Positions 7,710-15,186 of a stretch of 17,442 nucleotides of DNA are shown in pieces. Both the position numbers and the translations under genes were made by a program. How positions within the stretch are numbered: position 1 is the first letter of the stretch; the number at the start of each line of letters is the position of its first letter. Location: NCBI GenBank assembly GCA_027624995.1, contig JAQBTI010000015.1, forward strand, positions 1 through 17,442, given 5' to 3'. Under the pieces are notes generated by a model. The model was not told where the DNA came from. It did not search any database and worked only from the letters and a program-made list of their open reading frames with translations. This stretch comes from Chloroflexota bacterium. GTDB lineage: Bacteria; Chloroflexota; Dehalococcoidia; Lucifugimonadales; CATQGZ01.

Positions 7710-8590
7710 CGCAAGGGGCTTGTCTATTGTCCTGACCAGTTCGCAGCTATGGACGGGCGACTCCGCTACGTTTTCGCCCAGGCTCTTTCCTGTAACTGTT
7801 GGCGCATCCGCTCGGAGCAGCGGGGTAAGCTCCTTCAGCACCGCGGAGAGCCCGCCTGCATAGAAGAAGTCTTCCATGACGAACCGGCCCGAGGGCTTCA
7901 GGTCCAGGATGAACGGCGTCTCCCTGGACAGCTCGTCGAACCGTTCGAGGGGTAGTTCGATTCCGGCTCGGCCAGCGATGGCAGCCAGGTGGATGATGGC
8001 GTTCGTTGAGCCGCCGATGGCGTGCAGAGTCCGGATGGCGTTCTCGAACGCCTCTTCGGTCAGGAGCTTGGAGGGCCTGACGTCGTCCTCCACGAGGTCC
8101 ATGATGCGCCGTCCCGCCGACTCAGCCAACTGTGCCCTGCGCGAATCCGGCGCCGGGATGTCGGTGTTGCCGGGGAGAGCGATGCCCAGGGCCTCTCCCA
8201 TCGCGGCCATCGTCGAGGCGGTCCCCATAACCATGCAGTGGCCCGCGCTGCGGATAATACTGCTCTGGATCTCCGTCCAATAATCTTCGGTAATCTTGCC
8301 CGCCCTCAGTTCCTGGTGGTACCGGCGACAGTCGGTGCAGGAGCCAAGCTCCTCGCCTCGCCAGTTTCCTTTGAGCTGAGGCCATCCCGTAACCAGGATA
8401 GCCGGTACGTCGGCGCTGGCGGCGCCCATGAGCAGTGCTGGAGTGGTCTTGTCGCAGCCGCCGAGGAGCACGACGCCGTCGAGCGGGTTTGCCGTAATCG
8501 ACTCCTCGACATCCATGCTCATCAGGTTGCGGTAGAGCATCGTCGTCGGGCGCATGTTGTACTCGCCGAGCGACATCACCGGGAACTCGA

Positions 8591-8596
8591 GGGGGG
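8591..8596 (-). other. Frameshift site 1: G6 run in the dehydratase
   Basis: The minus strand reads GGC TTC CCC CCT CGA. Removing one C gives G-F-P-L-E-F-P-V-M-S-L-G-E-Y, which matches the family exactly at this point. Confidence 0.9.
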
Positions 8597-8829
8597 AAGC
8601 CTCCGGTCTGCCAGACGCCCCGCTTGACCGCCTGCGCCAGGTCTCGCAGATGGGCGTTGCAATGGGTGAGCTCGCTCCAGGAGTTGCAGATACCGATTAT
8701 CGGCCGGCCCTCGTACGCCCCTTCGGTAAATCCCTGGGCCTTGAAGGCTGCCCGACGGAGTGAACCGTAGAGCTCCGGAGTGTCGAACCACGTCCGGCTG
8801 CGGAGCTTCCTCCCGCCGTCCGCCACGGC

Positions 8830-9501
8830 CTAGCCCGCGCTCTCTGATTGCTCAGGCGGCTCGGTCGGCTCGCTCGGTGGGGCAGGCGCGCGCATCTGGT
8901 CGTTGATCCAGCGCTTGAGTGCGTCGAGCGACGGAGGAGCCACGTAAAAGACCTGGATGTCCGAGGGGAACTGGATACGATGCTCCTCTCCTGCAAAGAG
9001 AGCGCCGACCTCCCCCTCTTTCAGCGTCTCATCTATGGTCTTGGAGACGTGCTTGTAACGGTTTGCAGTAATCTCCTGAAATGAATCCAGCGCCAGCGTC
9101 CGGACCTTCTCGCTCATCAGGCCAATCGACAGACAGCGCTGCCAGTCCGAGCTCTCCTCAACCAGAGCCCGGTCCTCGGTAGCCTCCAGCTTCGCGCTCG
9201 ACTGGCACATCGCCTGGATAAACGGGCCGCCCATGGGGTTCAGGCTCTGGAGCAGAGTCATCCCCTCGTCCCCATCGGCGAACACGGTCTCGTGGTAGAT
9301 GTGCGTTACCTGGCCCATCGACCGCTCCAGCTTGTTGACGTGCTCTCGCACCTCGGACCAGTAAGACTCCTGTAGGCGTTGAGCTTCCTCAGAGGCCTCC
9401 GGTGGAAACACGATGGCTGGCACCATGAAGAGCTTACGCGCGTCCTGGTACTGTTCCGCCCCCGGCTTGGGCATCTGGCTGAGTGGGGTCGTCATGGGCA
9501 T
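8830..9501 (-). CDS. Unrecognised conserved-looking 223-residue protein
   Basis: The product is soluble, without signal peptide or membrane segments. It has a helix-rich, acidic body, a C-terminal segment alternating strand and helix (about residues 165-205, containing EGEVGALFAG and SDIQVFYVAPPSLD), and a Pro/Glu/Ser tail from about 205. I do not recognise a family. The C-terminal segment faintly recalls the third domain of eRF1/Pelota-like proteins, which I hold only as a hint. GGAG lies 3 nt before ATG 9501 and 9 nt before a second in-frame ATG at 9495, so either may be used. Its stop is 3 bp before the GTG of the dehydratase, which makes translational coupling and a shared role likely. 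A plausible promoter lies just upstream. Confidence 0.75.
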   Translation of the reverse strand: MPMTTPLSQMPKPGAEQYQDARKLFMVPAIVFPPEASEEAQRLQESYWSEVREHVNKLERSMGQVTHIYHETVFADGDEGMTLLQSLNPMGGPFIQAMCQSSAKLEATEDRALVEESSDWQRCLSIGLMSEKVRTLALDSFQEITANRYKHVSKTIDETLKEGEVGALFAGEEHRIQFPSDIQVFYVAPPSLDALKRWINDQMRAPAPPSEPTEPPEQSESAG

Positions 9502-9531
9502 GTGCTCCGGGTCGTATGGAGGTCAGGCAGG

Positions 9532-9560
9532 ATTGTACCCCCTTGCGAGTGGTGTGGAAA
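9532..9560 (-). promoter_or_regulatory. Candidate promoter of the sugar-acid operon
   Basis: On the minus strand TTTCCA (9555-9560), a 17-bp spacer and TACAAT (9532-9537) precede the 223-residue gene. Predicted start of transcription is about 24 nt before ATG 9501. It separates this unit from the formate dehydrogenase gene upstream. Confidence 0.45.
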
Positions 9561-9625
9561 GGCGAGGACTCTTACCCCTTCCCCCGGGTAGCGGAGGAAA
9601 TTCGGGATGGGGGTTCCCCGACCTC

Positions 9626-12337
9626 CTAGGCTCGGACCGGTTCTTCGACCTTCTCGATCCGCACCGCGCAGACCTTGTACTCGGGTATCTTCGAGTCCGG
9701 GTCGAGAACTGCGTTAGTCAAGAAGTTCGCGGCGTGCTTTTCCAGCTTGACGAACGGAACGAAGACCTCGCCGGCCCTCATCTTGTCGGTGTAGAGCACC
9801 CGTCCCTCCAGGTCACCGCGCCGCGATCGTAGGCGGACCCACTCGCCGTCGCCGACCTTGAACCGCTCTCCGTCCTCAGCACTCATTGCGATCTCCAGCT
9901 CTGGGGCTCGCGCCAGCAGTCCGGACGCCCGCCGCGTCATCGTCCCGCCGTGCCAGTGGTACAGGATTCGGCCCGTGTTGAGGATAAGTGGGAAGCGTTT
10001 TGACGGCATCTCCTGCGCAGCCGGTCCCTGGTCGAAGGCTACGAATTTAGCTCGCGGACCTCGGGGGAAGTCCGTTTCGTACAGGAATCGTGTACCGGGG
10101 TGGTCCGGGGTAGGGCAGGGCCACTGGATACCGCCCTCAGCGTCGAGCCTGTCGTACGATATCCCGGCGAGGCTCGGTGTGAGACCCGCCATCTCGTCCC
10201 AGAGCTCTGACGGGTGCGAGTAGCTAAACTCGTGCTCCAGATCGAGGCCCAGTTTTTGGCTCACCCGACGGCCAAGGTCGGTGATGATCTCCCAGTCCGG
10301 CCGACTGTTCCCAATGGGCTCGACCGCTTTCCGCACCCGCTGGACTCGCCGCTCGCTATTGGTGAACGTACCGTCCTTCTCAGCGAACGACGTTGCAGGC
10401 AACACGACGTCCGCAATCTGGGCAGTCTCATGCAGGAAGATGTCCTGCACGATCAAGAAATCGAGCTTCTTGAAGGCTTCCTCAGCGTGGTGGAGGTCCG
10501 GCTCGCTCAGCAGTGGATTCTCGCCCGTGATGTACATCGCCTTGATCCGGCCCTTGATGATCTCCTCGACCATGTCTGTGATGACGAGGCCCTTCTCGGG
10601 CGGCAGCGGGTGGTTGCTCCAGGCCTTTTCGAACTTCGCGACCGTCTCCGGGCCGATGGTCTGGTAGCCGGGATAAGCGTCCGGAAGGCAGCCCGCGTCA
10701 CCGCAACCTTGCACGTTGTTCTGGCCCCTGAGAGGGGATATCCCGGAGCCGGGCCTGCCCATCTGCCCGGCCACGAGGGCAAGATTGAGAAGGCCGTGGG
10801 CGTTAGGCGTTCCGTTCGTGTGCTGGGTTATGCCCATGCCCCAGATTAGGCACGAGCCGCTGAACGGAGGGCTGGCGTAGATTCGTGCGGCCTTTGCGAT
10901 ATCCTCCGCCGGGACTCCTGTGATCCCTTCGGCGTAAGCCAAGTCGTACTTCTCGACGATCTGCCGCCACTCTTCAAATCCCTCGGTCCGGTCGCTAACG
11001 AACTCTTCGTCGGTCAGACCTTCGTCCAGGACCACTTTGGCCATGGCGTTGAGCAGCGCGACATCGGTCCCGGGTCTGGGGCGCAGCCAGAGTTCCGCGA
11101 AGTCGCACATGTCGATCCGGCGAGGGTTGATTACGATCAGCTTGGCGCCCCGCTCAATCACCGCCCGCCGCATTCGCGAGGCTGCAACCGGGTGGTTCGA
11201 GTTGGCGTCCGACCCGATGATCACCAGGCAGCCCGCCTCCTCGTAGTCGATGTACGAGTTGCTCGTCGCGCCACTGCCCAGCGCCGTCAGCATCGCCTCC
11301 ACCGATGGCGAGTGGCATAGCCGCGTGCAGTGGTCTATGTGGTTGCTCTGCATGAGCAAACGCGCGAACTTCTGCTGTATGTAGCCGTCTTCGTTGGTGG
11401 CCTTGGCCGAACAGAGCGTCGCGAACGAGTCGCCGCGATATTCGACAAGCCGTTCGGCCACGTAGTCCAGGGCCTCGTCCCACGAGACTGGAGTGAGGAC
11501 GCCGTCCTTGCGCACAAGGGGGGCGGTCAGCCGGTCCTCGTGGTGGACGAAGGTGTACCCGAAGCGGCCTTTGACGCAGAGCATACCCAGGCTCGACTGA
11601 TTGTCGGGGTCGTCGAGCATCTCGATGATCCGGTCGGTGTCGTCGACCTGTGCCTTGATGCCGCAGCCGACGCCGCAGTACGGGCAGGTCGTCGTCACGC
11701 TCTTGAGCGTCTGGGACAGTGACTCTTTGACCTGGATAGCTCCCGTCGGACAGACGGAAAGACACTGCCCGCAAGTGGTGCATATCGACTCCACCAGGGG
11801 CCGGTCCATGAAGGTGCCGATGCGGCTGCTCTGGCCGCTACCCAGGAGGTCGATAGCACCGATGAACTGCGCGCCCTCCTGACAACCCTTAGCGCACCGG
11901 CCGCACAGGATGCAGGAGTCCATGGCGATGTTGAAGATGGGGTTGCTGGCATCGACCTGCTCCCGTTCACGACCGTCCCATCGGGGTTTAGAGATGTCGT
12001 GGTGCTTGGCCGCGACCGACAGCTCTCGGTACCCGTCCGCCCCGTTCTGCGGCAGCATACCCAGAGTCAGATCGACCACGCCCTTTCGTATGCCCTTGAC
12101 CTCGGGCGTGTCAGTCCAGACCTTCATGCCCTCGGCCGCCGGCACCGAGCAAGAGGCCGGGAACCCGCGCTGCCCGTCGATCTGCACCAGGCAGGTGCGG
12201 CAGGCCCCGATCGGCGTCATGTCGGCGTCCTTGCAAAGCTGCGAGATATACGTCCCCGAGCCGTTGATTGCGTCCAGAACGGAGGCTCCGTCCGGTGCCT
12301 CTACCAGCTGCCCGTTAATAGAAAGCGTGATTGTCAC
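9626..12337 (-). CDS. fdsA: NAD-dependent formate dehydrogenase, catalytic subunit (FdsA-like)
   Basis: From GTG 12337 it has 903 residues. Order: N-terminal [2Fe-2S] domain (C35, C46, C49, C63), two [4Fe-4S] sets (C142/145/148/152 and C186/189/192/196), the [4Fe-4S] of the pterin domain (C218, C221, C225, C254), then the bis-pterin catalytic domain with metal-ligand C341 followed by H342 (TRLCHS), and a C-terminal dinucleotide-binding domain. It would oxidise formate (or reduce CO2), passing electrons to the FdsB/FdsG diaphorase. The Cys codon is TGC, so this is not a selenoprotein. Between C63 and C142 there is no Cys, so the His-Cys [4Fe-4S] cluster usual in FdsA/NuoG N-termini is missing. 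GTG 12337 overlaps the upstream stop as GTGA and has GGGAG 6 nt before it. Mo or W cannot be told from sequence. Confidence 0.95.
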   Translation of the reverse strand: MTITLSINGQLVEAPDGASVLDAINGSGTYISQLCKDADMTPIGACRTCLVQIDGQRGFPASCSVPAAEGMKVWTDTPEVKGIRKGVVDLTLGMLPQNGADGYRELSVAAKHHDISKPRWDGREREQVDASNPIFNIAMDSCILCGRCAKGCQEGAQFIGAIDLLGSGQSSRIGTFMDRPLVESICTTCGQCLSVCPTGAIQVKESLSQTLKSVTTTCPYCGVGCGIKAQVDDTDRIIEMLDDPDNQSSLGMLCVKGRFGYTFVHHEDRLTAPLVRKDGVLTPVSWDEALDYVAERLVEYRGDSFATLCSAKATNEDGYIQQKFARLLMQSNHIDHCTRLCHSPSVEAMLTALGSGATSNSYIDYEEAGCLVIIGSDANSNHPVAASRMRRAVIERGAKLIVINPRRIDMCDFAELWLRPRPGTDVALLNAMAKVVLDEGLTDEEFVSDRTEGFEEWRQIVEKYDLAYAEGITGVPAEDIAKAARIYASPPFSGSCLIWGMGITQHTNGTPNAHGLLNLALVAGQMGRPGSGISPLRGQNNVQGCGDAGCLPDAYPGYQTIGPETVAKFEKAWSNHPLPPEKGLVITDMVEEIIKGRIKAMYITGENPLLSEPDLHHAEEAFKKLDFLIVQDIFLHETAQIADVVLPATSFAEKDGTFTNSERRVQRVRKAVEPIGNSRPDWEIITDLGRRVSQKLGLDLEHEFSYSHPSELWDEMAGLTPSLAGISYDRLDAEGGIQWPCPTPDHPGTRFLYETDFPRGPRAKFVAFDQGPAAQEMPSKRFPLILNTGRILYHWHGGTMTRRASGLLARAPELEIAMSAEDGERFKVGDGEWVRLRSRRGDLEGRVLYTDKMRAGEVFVPFVKLEKHAANFLTNAVLDPDSKIPEYKVCAVRIEKVEEPVRA

Positions 12338-12837
12338 AGTGGGCTCCCAATCTGGTCGTTCGATAACCCGCGAACCCACATTCCTACGCAGACGATAGGA
12401 AACCCATCATCGATAATGGGAATTTTCTTAAGTCCGACCTTTCCGTAAAGGCCCGACTCTTGGATTTTCCCGGACATGGCTTCGTGCTGCTGTTGAAACT
12501 TAAGCTCATTCGTGCTGGACGATGCGAATCCCACAGTGAGCAATCCAACGTTCCGGTCACCGGTCTCGAACATCTCGTTGAGCTTGCCGAGATCCTTCAG
12601 TGCCGATTGGCACCCACCGCCCGGCCAAATCTCCTTGAACTCCAGGAAGAGGTACTGCCGCGTGTATGGCAGCCAGACTCCAAAATCCGGTCGTCTGACG
12701 GCCGGCCCCGAGCCGTACGAGTCGAGCTCAACGTGGAACCCCACAAGGCGCCAGTGCATGGCGATTGACGCCTGCACTTGCACCTCACGCTCTTCTCCCA
12801 ACGATATCTTGTGCCCGTGGGCAGCCAGACGCAGCAA
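12334..12837 (-). CDS. Small PD-(D/E)XK nuclease-like protein, coupled to fdsA
   Basis: From TTG 12837 it has 167 residues. An acidic N-terminal helix (GEEREVQ, 14-20) is followed by a strand, then RRPD (48-51), a turn, and LEFKE (65-69): the Glu helix / PD / E-x-K order of the PD-(D/E)XK fold. The rest (LGLLTVGF-like strand, Gln/His helix, IPIIDDGFPIVCVG) fits the remaining core. Family members are mostly DNA-cleaving or repair enzymes; its target is unknown. Its TGA overlaps the fdsA GTG (GTGA), so the two are co-translated. The start is uncertain: an in-frame TAA at 12844-12846 blocks longer forms, and GTG 12783, GTG 12777 or ATG 12759 are alternatives. It interrupts the fdsB-fdsA pair, and its codon use looks less GC-biased than its neighbours, which suggests later arrival. 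Confidence 0.6.
   Translation of the reverse strand: MLRLAAHGHKISLGEEREVQVQASIAMHWRLVGFHVELDSYGSGPAVRRPDFGVWLPYTRQYLFLEFKEIWPGGGCQSALKDLGKLNEMFETGDRNVGLLTVGFASSSTNELKFQQQHEAMSGKIQESGLYGKVGLKKIPIIDDGFPIVCVGMWVRGLSNDQIGSPL
12344..12348 (-). promoter_or_regulatory. Shine-Dalgarno that sets the fdsA start
   Basis: On the minus strand GGGAG lies 6 nt before GTG 12337, inside the end of the upstream gene. It supports the 903-residue form beginning at the [2Fe-2S] domain strand (ITLSING) over a 14-residue longer one. Confidence 0.7.
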
Positions 12838-13077
12838 CGCTCGTTATCTACTCTCTTGTCTTAGCCCGTCACATGTTGCGCCAAAGAGCAACTTCAACTC
12901 GACGTCCTTCATGGATGGAGAATGGCCGCGAGCATGAAGATGGCAGCTATCCTTTTGTCGGATTCGCAGATTCGATTCCCGCAACCTCTTTTCCGAGTAT
13001 CTAACCTGCTTTTTCCAGACGCGAGCCGACCCAGCCTGATCACGGCTGGGTACCGTTCATCGGAATCTTTTTTGAGC
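12838..13077 (-). other. 240-bp gap between fdsB and the nuclease-like gene
   Basis: This is the longest gap in the window. It holds one clear 8-bp hairpin near fdsB (13029-13051) and a 22-codon minus-strand frame (ATG 12912 to TAA 12844) in phase with the nuclease-like gene. I see no tRNA, no strong promoter and no good protein frame. A weak GTGACG-N16-TAGATA match lies about 20 nt before TTG 12837. The gap is distinctly more AT-rich than the flanking genes. Confidence 0.5.
13029..13051 (-). terminator. Hairpin downstream of fdsB, possible transcript end
   Basis: ACCCAGCC and GGCTGGGT form a perfect 8-bp stem around a 7-nt loop, 27 bp after the fdsB stop. The minus strand has no T tract after it, so it is not a standard intrinsic terminator. 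It may instead be a 3' stabilising or attenuating structure. Confidence 0.4.
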
Positions 13078-14658
13078 TCACCGGACTCCCACCAGCTCGG
13101 CCAGCTCTTCTCCGAAGAAGTGCAGGACGCTTGTGACGGGGTTTCCGGCTGCCTGGCCCAGCCCGCACAGCGAGGCCGAATTCACCACATTTGCCAGATA
13201 CCTGGCTTCTTCTAGGTCGTTCAGCGACCCACTTCCGCTCAAGAGCCTGTCCACCGCGTCGACGATCCGAGGGGTGCCTTCACGGCAAGGAGTGCATTTG
13301 CCGCAGGACTCATCGGCATTGTAGGCGGCGAGTTTGCGCAGCATCTCGACCACGCCGACTCGTTCGTCCAGCGCTATGATCCCTCCAGCCCCGAGCATCA
13401 CGCCCGACTCGTGCAGCAGCCCCGGTTTGATGGCCGTGTCGAGCATCGACGGTGGCAGGATGCCACTCGATGGCCCGCCGACGGCGATAGCGGTAAGGCT
13501 TTGCCCGTCCTCCGGTCCGCCTGCCATTTCGTAGACGATCTCACGCAGAGTCGTGCCCATCGGCACCTCAGCGATTCCGGGCCGCCTCACGGAGCCGCTG
13601 ACGCTGACGATCTTTGTGCCCTTGTCCGATTCGGTCCCGATGGCCGCGAAGGCGTCTGCACCTTTGGCCAGAATGAAGGGCACGCTGGCCAGGGTTTCCG
13701 GGTTGTTGATCACTGTGGGGCGGGCCAAGAGCCCCGACTCGGTCGGAAAGGGCGGACGGAGCCGAGGCTCTCTCCGATCGCCTTCCATGGTGTTCAGCAG
13801 GGTCGTCTCCTCACCGCAAACGTAGCCGCCCGCGCCGTGTCTAATTTCGACCTCTAGGTCGAACCCAGACCCGAGGATGTCTCTTCCGAGCAGACTACCG
13901 TCGTAAGCCTGCTCCAGCGCGGTCTGCATGCGGGCCGCCGAAAGCTCGGCCTCGGCGTTGATGTAGATGTAAGCCTGCTCCGCTCCGGCGGCGTAGGCGG
14001 CAATTGTCGCCCCCTCCAAAATCCGGTGCGGGACACCCTCCATCAGGTGTCTGTCCTTGAAGATACCCGGCTCGCCTTCCTCAGAGTTGACCACCAGATA
14101 CCGGGGAGTCCTGTCAACGCCCCGCGCCCCCTGCCACTTGAGCGCGACCGGGAAGTAGGCGCCTCCTCGGCCTCGCAGGCCCGAGTCCTTGACCTGCGCG
14201 ATGACATCTTCCGGCGAGCTCGACAGCGCCTTCGCCAGCCCGGCGTACCCGCCTCCGGAGATGTAGTCGTCGATGTCGGAAGGGTCTGTCTCGCCGCACC
14301 CGTCGAGCGTCAGCCGATGCTGACCCGAGAAAAAAGCTCTATCGTCGCCGTCCGTACCGTTACCGCCCGTGATGATCCCGGGTATGTCCGCAGGGGTCAC
14401 CCTTGTGAATCGAGTTTGGCTGCCTGAAGGGTTCCTCACAATCACCTGCGGGGCATCGAAGCAGGCGCCGTCACAGCCCGCTATGACAAGCACCGACTCA
14501 TTCGGGAGCAGTCTTTCAATCTCCTCGGCGATGCTATGGGCGCCGACAGATTGGGAGCAGTGGCCCACCTGGACGATGAACCGCGTTTGTGTAGAAGACC
14601 TCTTATTCGCAGCCTGAGCGAGGGCGTCGTATGCGGTGGCCGCCGTGTTTGCGGTCAT
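13078..14658 (-). CDS. fdsB: NADH-binding flavoprotein subunit (FdsB/NuoF-like)
   Basis: The 526-residue protein combines a thioredoxin-like N-terminal domain (C34, C62, C66; about 25-95) with a NuoF core. The core has GRGGAYFP (163-170, NADH/FMN site), NSEEGEPG (191-198), GAGGYVCGEETTLLN (275-289), an SLBB-type segment, and the C-terminal [4Fe-4S] ligands C452, C455, C458 and C498 (SCGKCTPC, SLCGLGQ). This is the FMN/NADH diaphorase subunit found in Fds formate dehydrogenases, HoxF-like hydrogenases and other NAD-linked redox complexes. Only three Cys are seen in the N-terminal domain, so a [2Fe-2S] cluster there is doubtful. ATG 14658 overlaps the FdsG stop by ATGA, so the pair is translationally coupled. 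It is the natural electron outlet for FdsA and possibly also for the AOR encoded upstream. Confidence 0.95.
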   Translation of the reverse strand: MTANTAATAYDALAQAANKRSSTQTRFIVQVGHCSQSVGAHSIAEEIERLLPNESVLVIAGCDGACFDAPQVIVRNPSGSQTRFTRVTPADIPGIITGGNGTDGDDRAFFSGQHRLTLDGCGETDPSDIDDYISGGGYAGLAKALSSSPEDVIAQVKDSGLRGRGGAYFPVALKWQGARGVDRTPRYLVVNSEEGEPGIFKDRHLMEGVPHRILEGATIAAYAAGAEQAYIYINAEAELSAARMQTALEQAYDGSLLGRDILGSGFDLEVEIRHGAGGYVCGEETTLLNTMEGDRREPRLRPPFPTESGLLARPTVINNPETLASVPFILAKGADAFAAIGTESDKGTKIVSVSGSVRRPGIAEVPMGTTLREIVYEMAGGPEDGQSLTAIAVGGPSSGILPPSMLDTAIKPGLLHESGVMLGAGGIIALDERVGVVEMLRKLAAYNADESCGKCTPCREGTPRIVDAVDRLLSGSGSLNDLEEARYLANVVNSASLCGLGQAAGNPVTSVLHFFGEELAELVGVR

Positions 14659-15146
14659 CTTGCAGCAGCCTCATGCAAAGCCGACTTGAGAGACTCTGGC
14701 GTAGCGCGACCCTTCCAGGCCCCGTCGATCTCGACGGCCGGGGCCGTTCCACACAGGAACCCGCACGGGGTCTCCTCGAGCGTGACGGAGCCATCCGCTG
14801 CGGTCTCTCCCGCGTGAACACCCAGGGCAGACTCTGCCACCGCCAGAAGCTCCTTCCCTCCGTTGACCCAACAGCCGAGACCGGTGCAGACTCGGACGAT
14901 GAACCCGCCGGGCTTTTCTACGCGAAGCTCGGTGTAGCTCGTTGCCGTCCCGTAGACCTCGCTTATCGGGATGCCTAGGTGCCAGCCGGTCAGCTCCATG
15001 GCCCAGTCCGGGAGGTAGCCGAACTCGTGCTGCAAGAAGTGCAGGGCGGGCAGTAGCTGCCCCCGGTCTCGTGGGAAATTGTTTCGAAGTATCGCCCGGA
15101 GCGATTTCTGATCGACTACCGTCGTGTCCAATATGGCGTTCCCCAA
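14655..15146 (-). CDS. fdsG: [2Fe-2S] thioredoxin-like subunit (FdsG/NuoE-like)
   Basis: The 163-residue product is of normal length. An N-terminal helical bundle containing LLPALHFLQHEFGYLP (31-46) is followed by the NuoE signature VYGTATSY (64-71) and a thioredoxin-fold domain with four cluster ligands: C87 and C92 (CTGLGC), C128 and C132 (PCGFLC). It relays electrons between the iron-sulfur chain and FdsB. The start is TTG 15146, with a further in-frame TTG at residue 6; either leaves the domain complete. It follows the AOR gene by 40 bp with no terminator between, so AOR-fdsG-fdsB are probably one transcript. Confidence 0.95.
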   Translation of the reverse strand: MGNAILDTTVVDQKSLRAILRNNFPRDRGQLLPALHFLQHEFGYLPDWAMELTGWHLGIPISEVYGTATSYTELRVEKPGGFIVRVCTGLGCWVNGGKELLAVAESALGVHAGETAADGSVTLEETPCGFLCGTAPAVEIDGAWKGRATPESLKSALHEAAAR

Positions 15147-15186
15147 TCCCCGGACTTGAATCTGGAGGTTTATCCAGCGCGGCCCG

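Larger units (their letters stand above)
7085..8826 (-). pseudogene. IlvD/Edd-family sugar-acid dehydratase, broken by two frameshifts
   Basis: Three frames together spell one complete protein: 8826 to the G6 run at 8591-8596, then to the G4 run at 7706-7709, then to TAA at 7085. Dropping one base in each run gives a continuous 579-residue product, normal for the family. Repaired numbering shows three [Fe-S] Cys ligands (C47 in ICNSW, C124 in GGCDKTTP, C197 in SAGHC) and the DARMSGT motif with catalytic-type Ser475. The N-terminal ICNSWSELTHCNAH and GCDKTTPALLMGAAS resemble arabinonate/xylonate-type dehydratases more than biosynthetic IlvD. These enzymes turn sugar acids into 2-keto-3-deoxy acids in the cytoplasm. 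The GTG start lies 3 bp after the upstream stop. Both changes are +1 insertions in G/C runs, so sequence error, pseudogene or recoding are all possible. Confidence 0.9.

Noticed and set aside
8122..8590. Continuation of the first dehydratase frame past the G6 run as a 234-residue protein
   Set aside because: After the run the residues become Arg/Pro/Gly-rich with no family match, while the adjacent frame carries the dehydratase sequence.
9593..9626. Possible terminator after fdsA
   Set aside because: GGAGG/CCTCC with an inner CGGG/CCCG can fold, but the stems are short and interrupted and no T tract follows on the minus strand.
12955..12985. String resembling a tRNA T-loop (TTCGATT) and a possible attachment site
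   Set aside because: The flanking bases do not pair into a T stem, no acceptor stem or anticodon arm is found, and no integrase or duplicated end is present.
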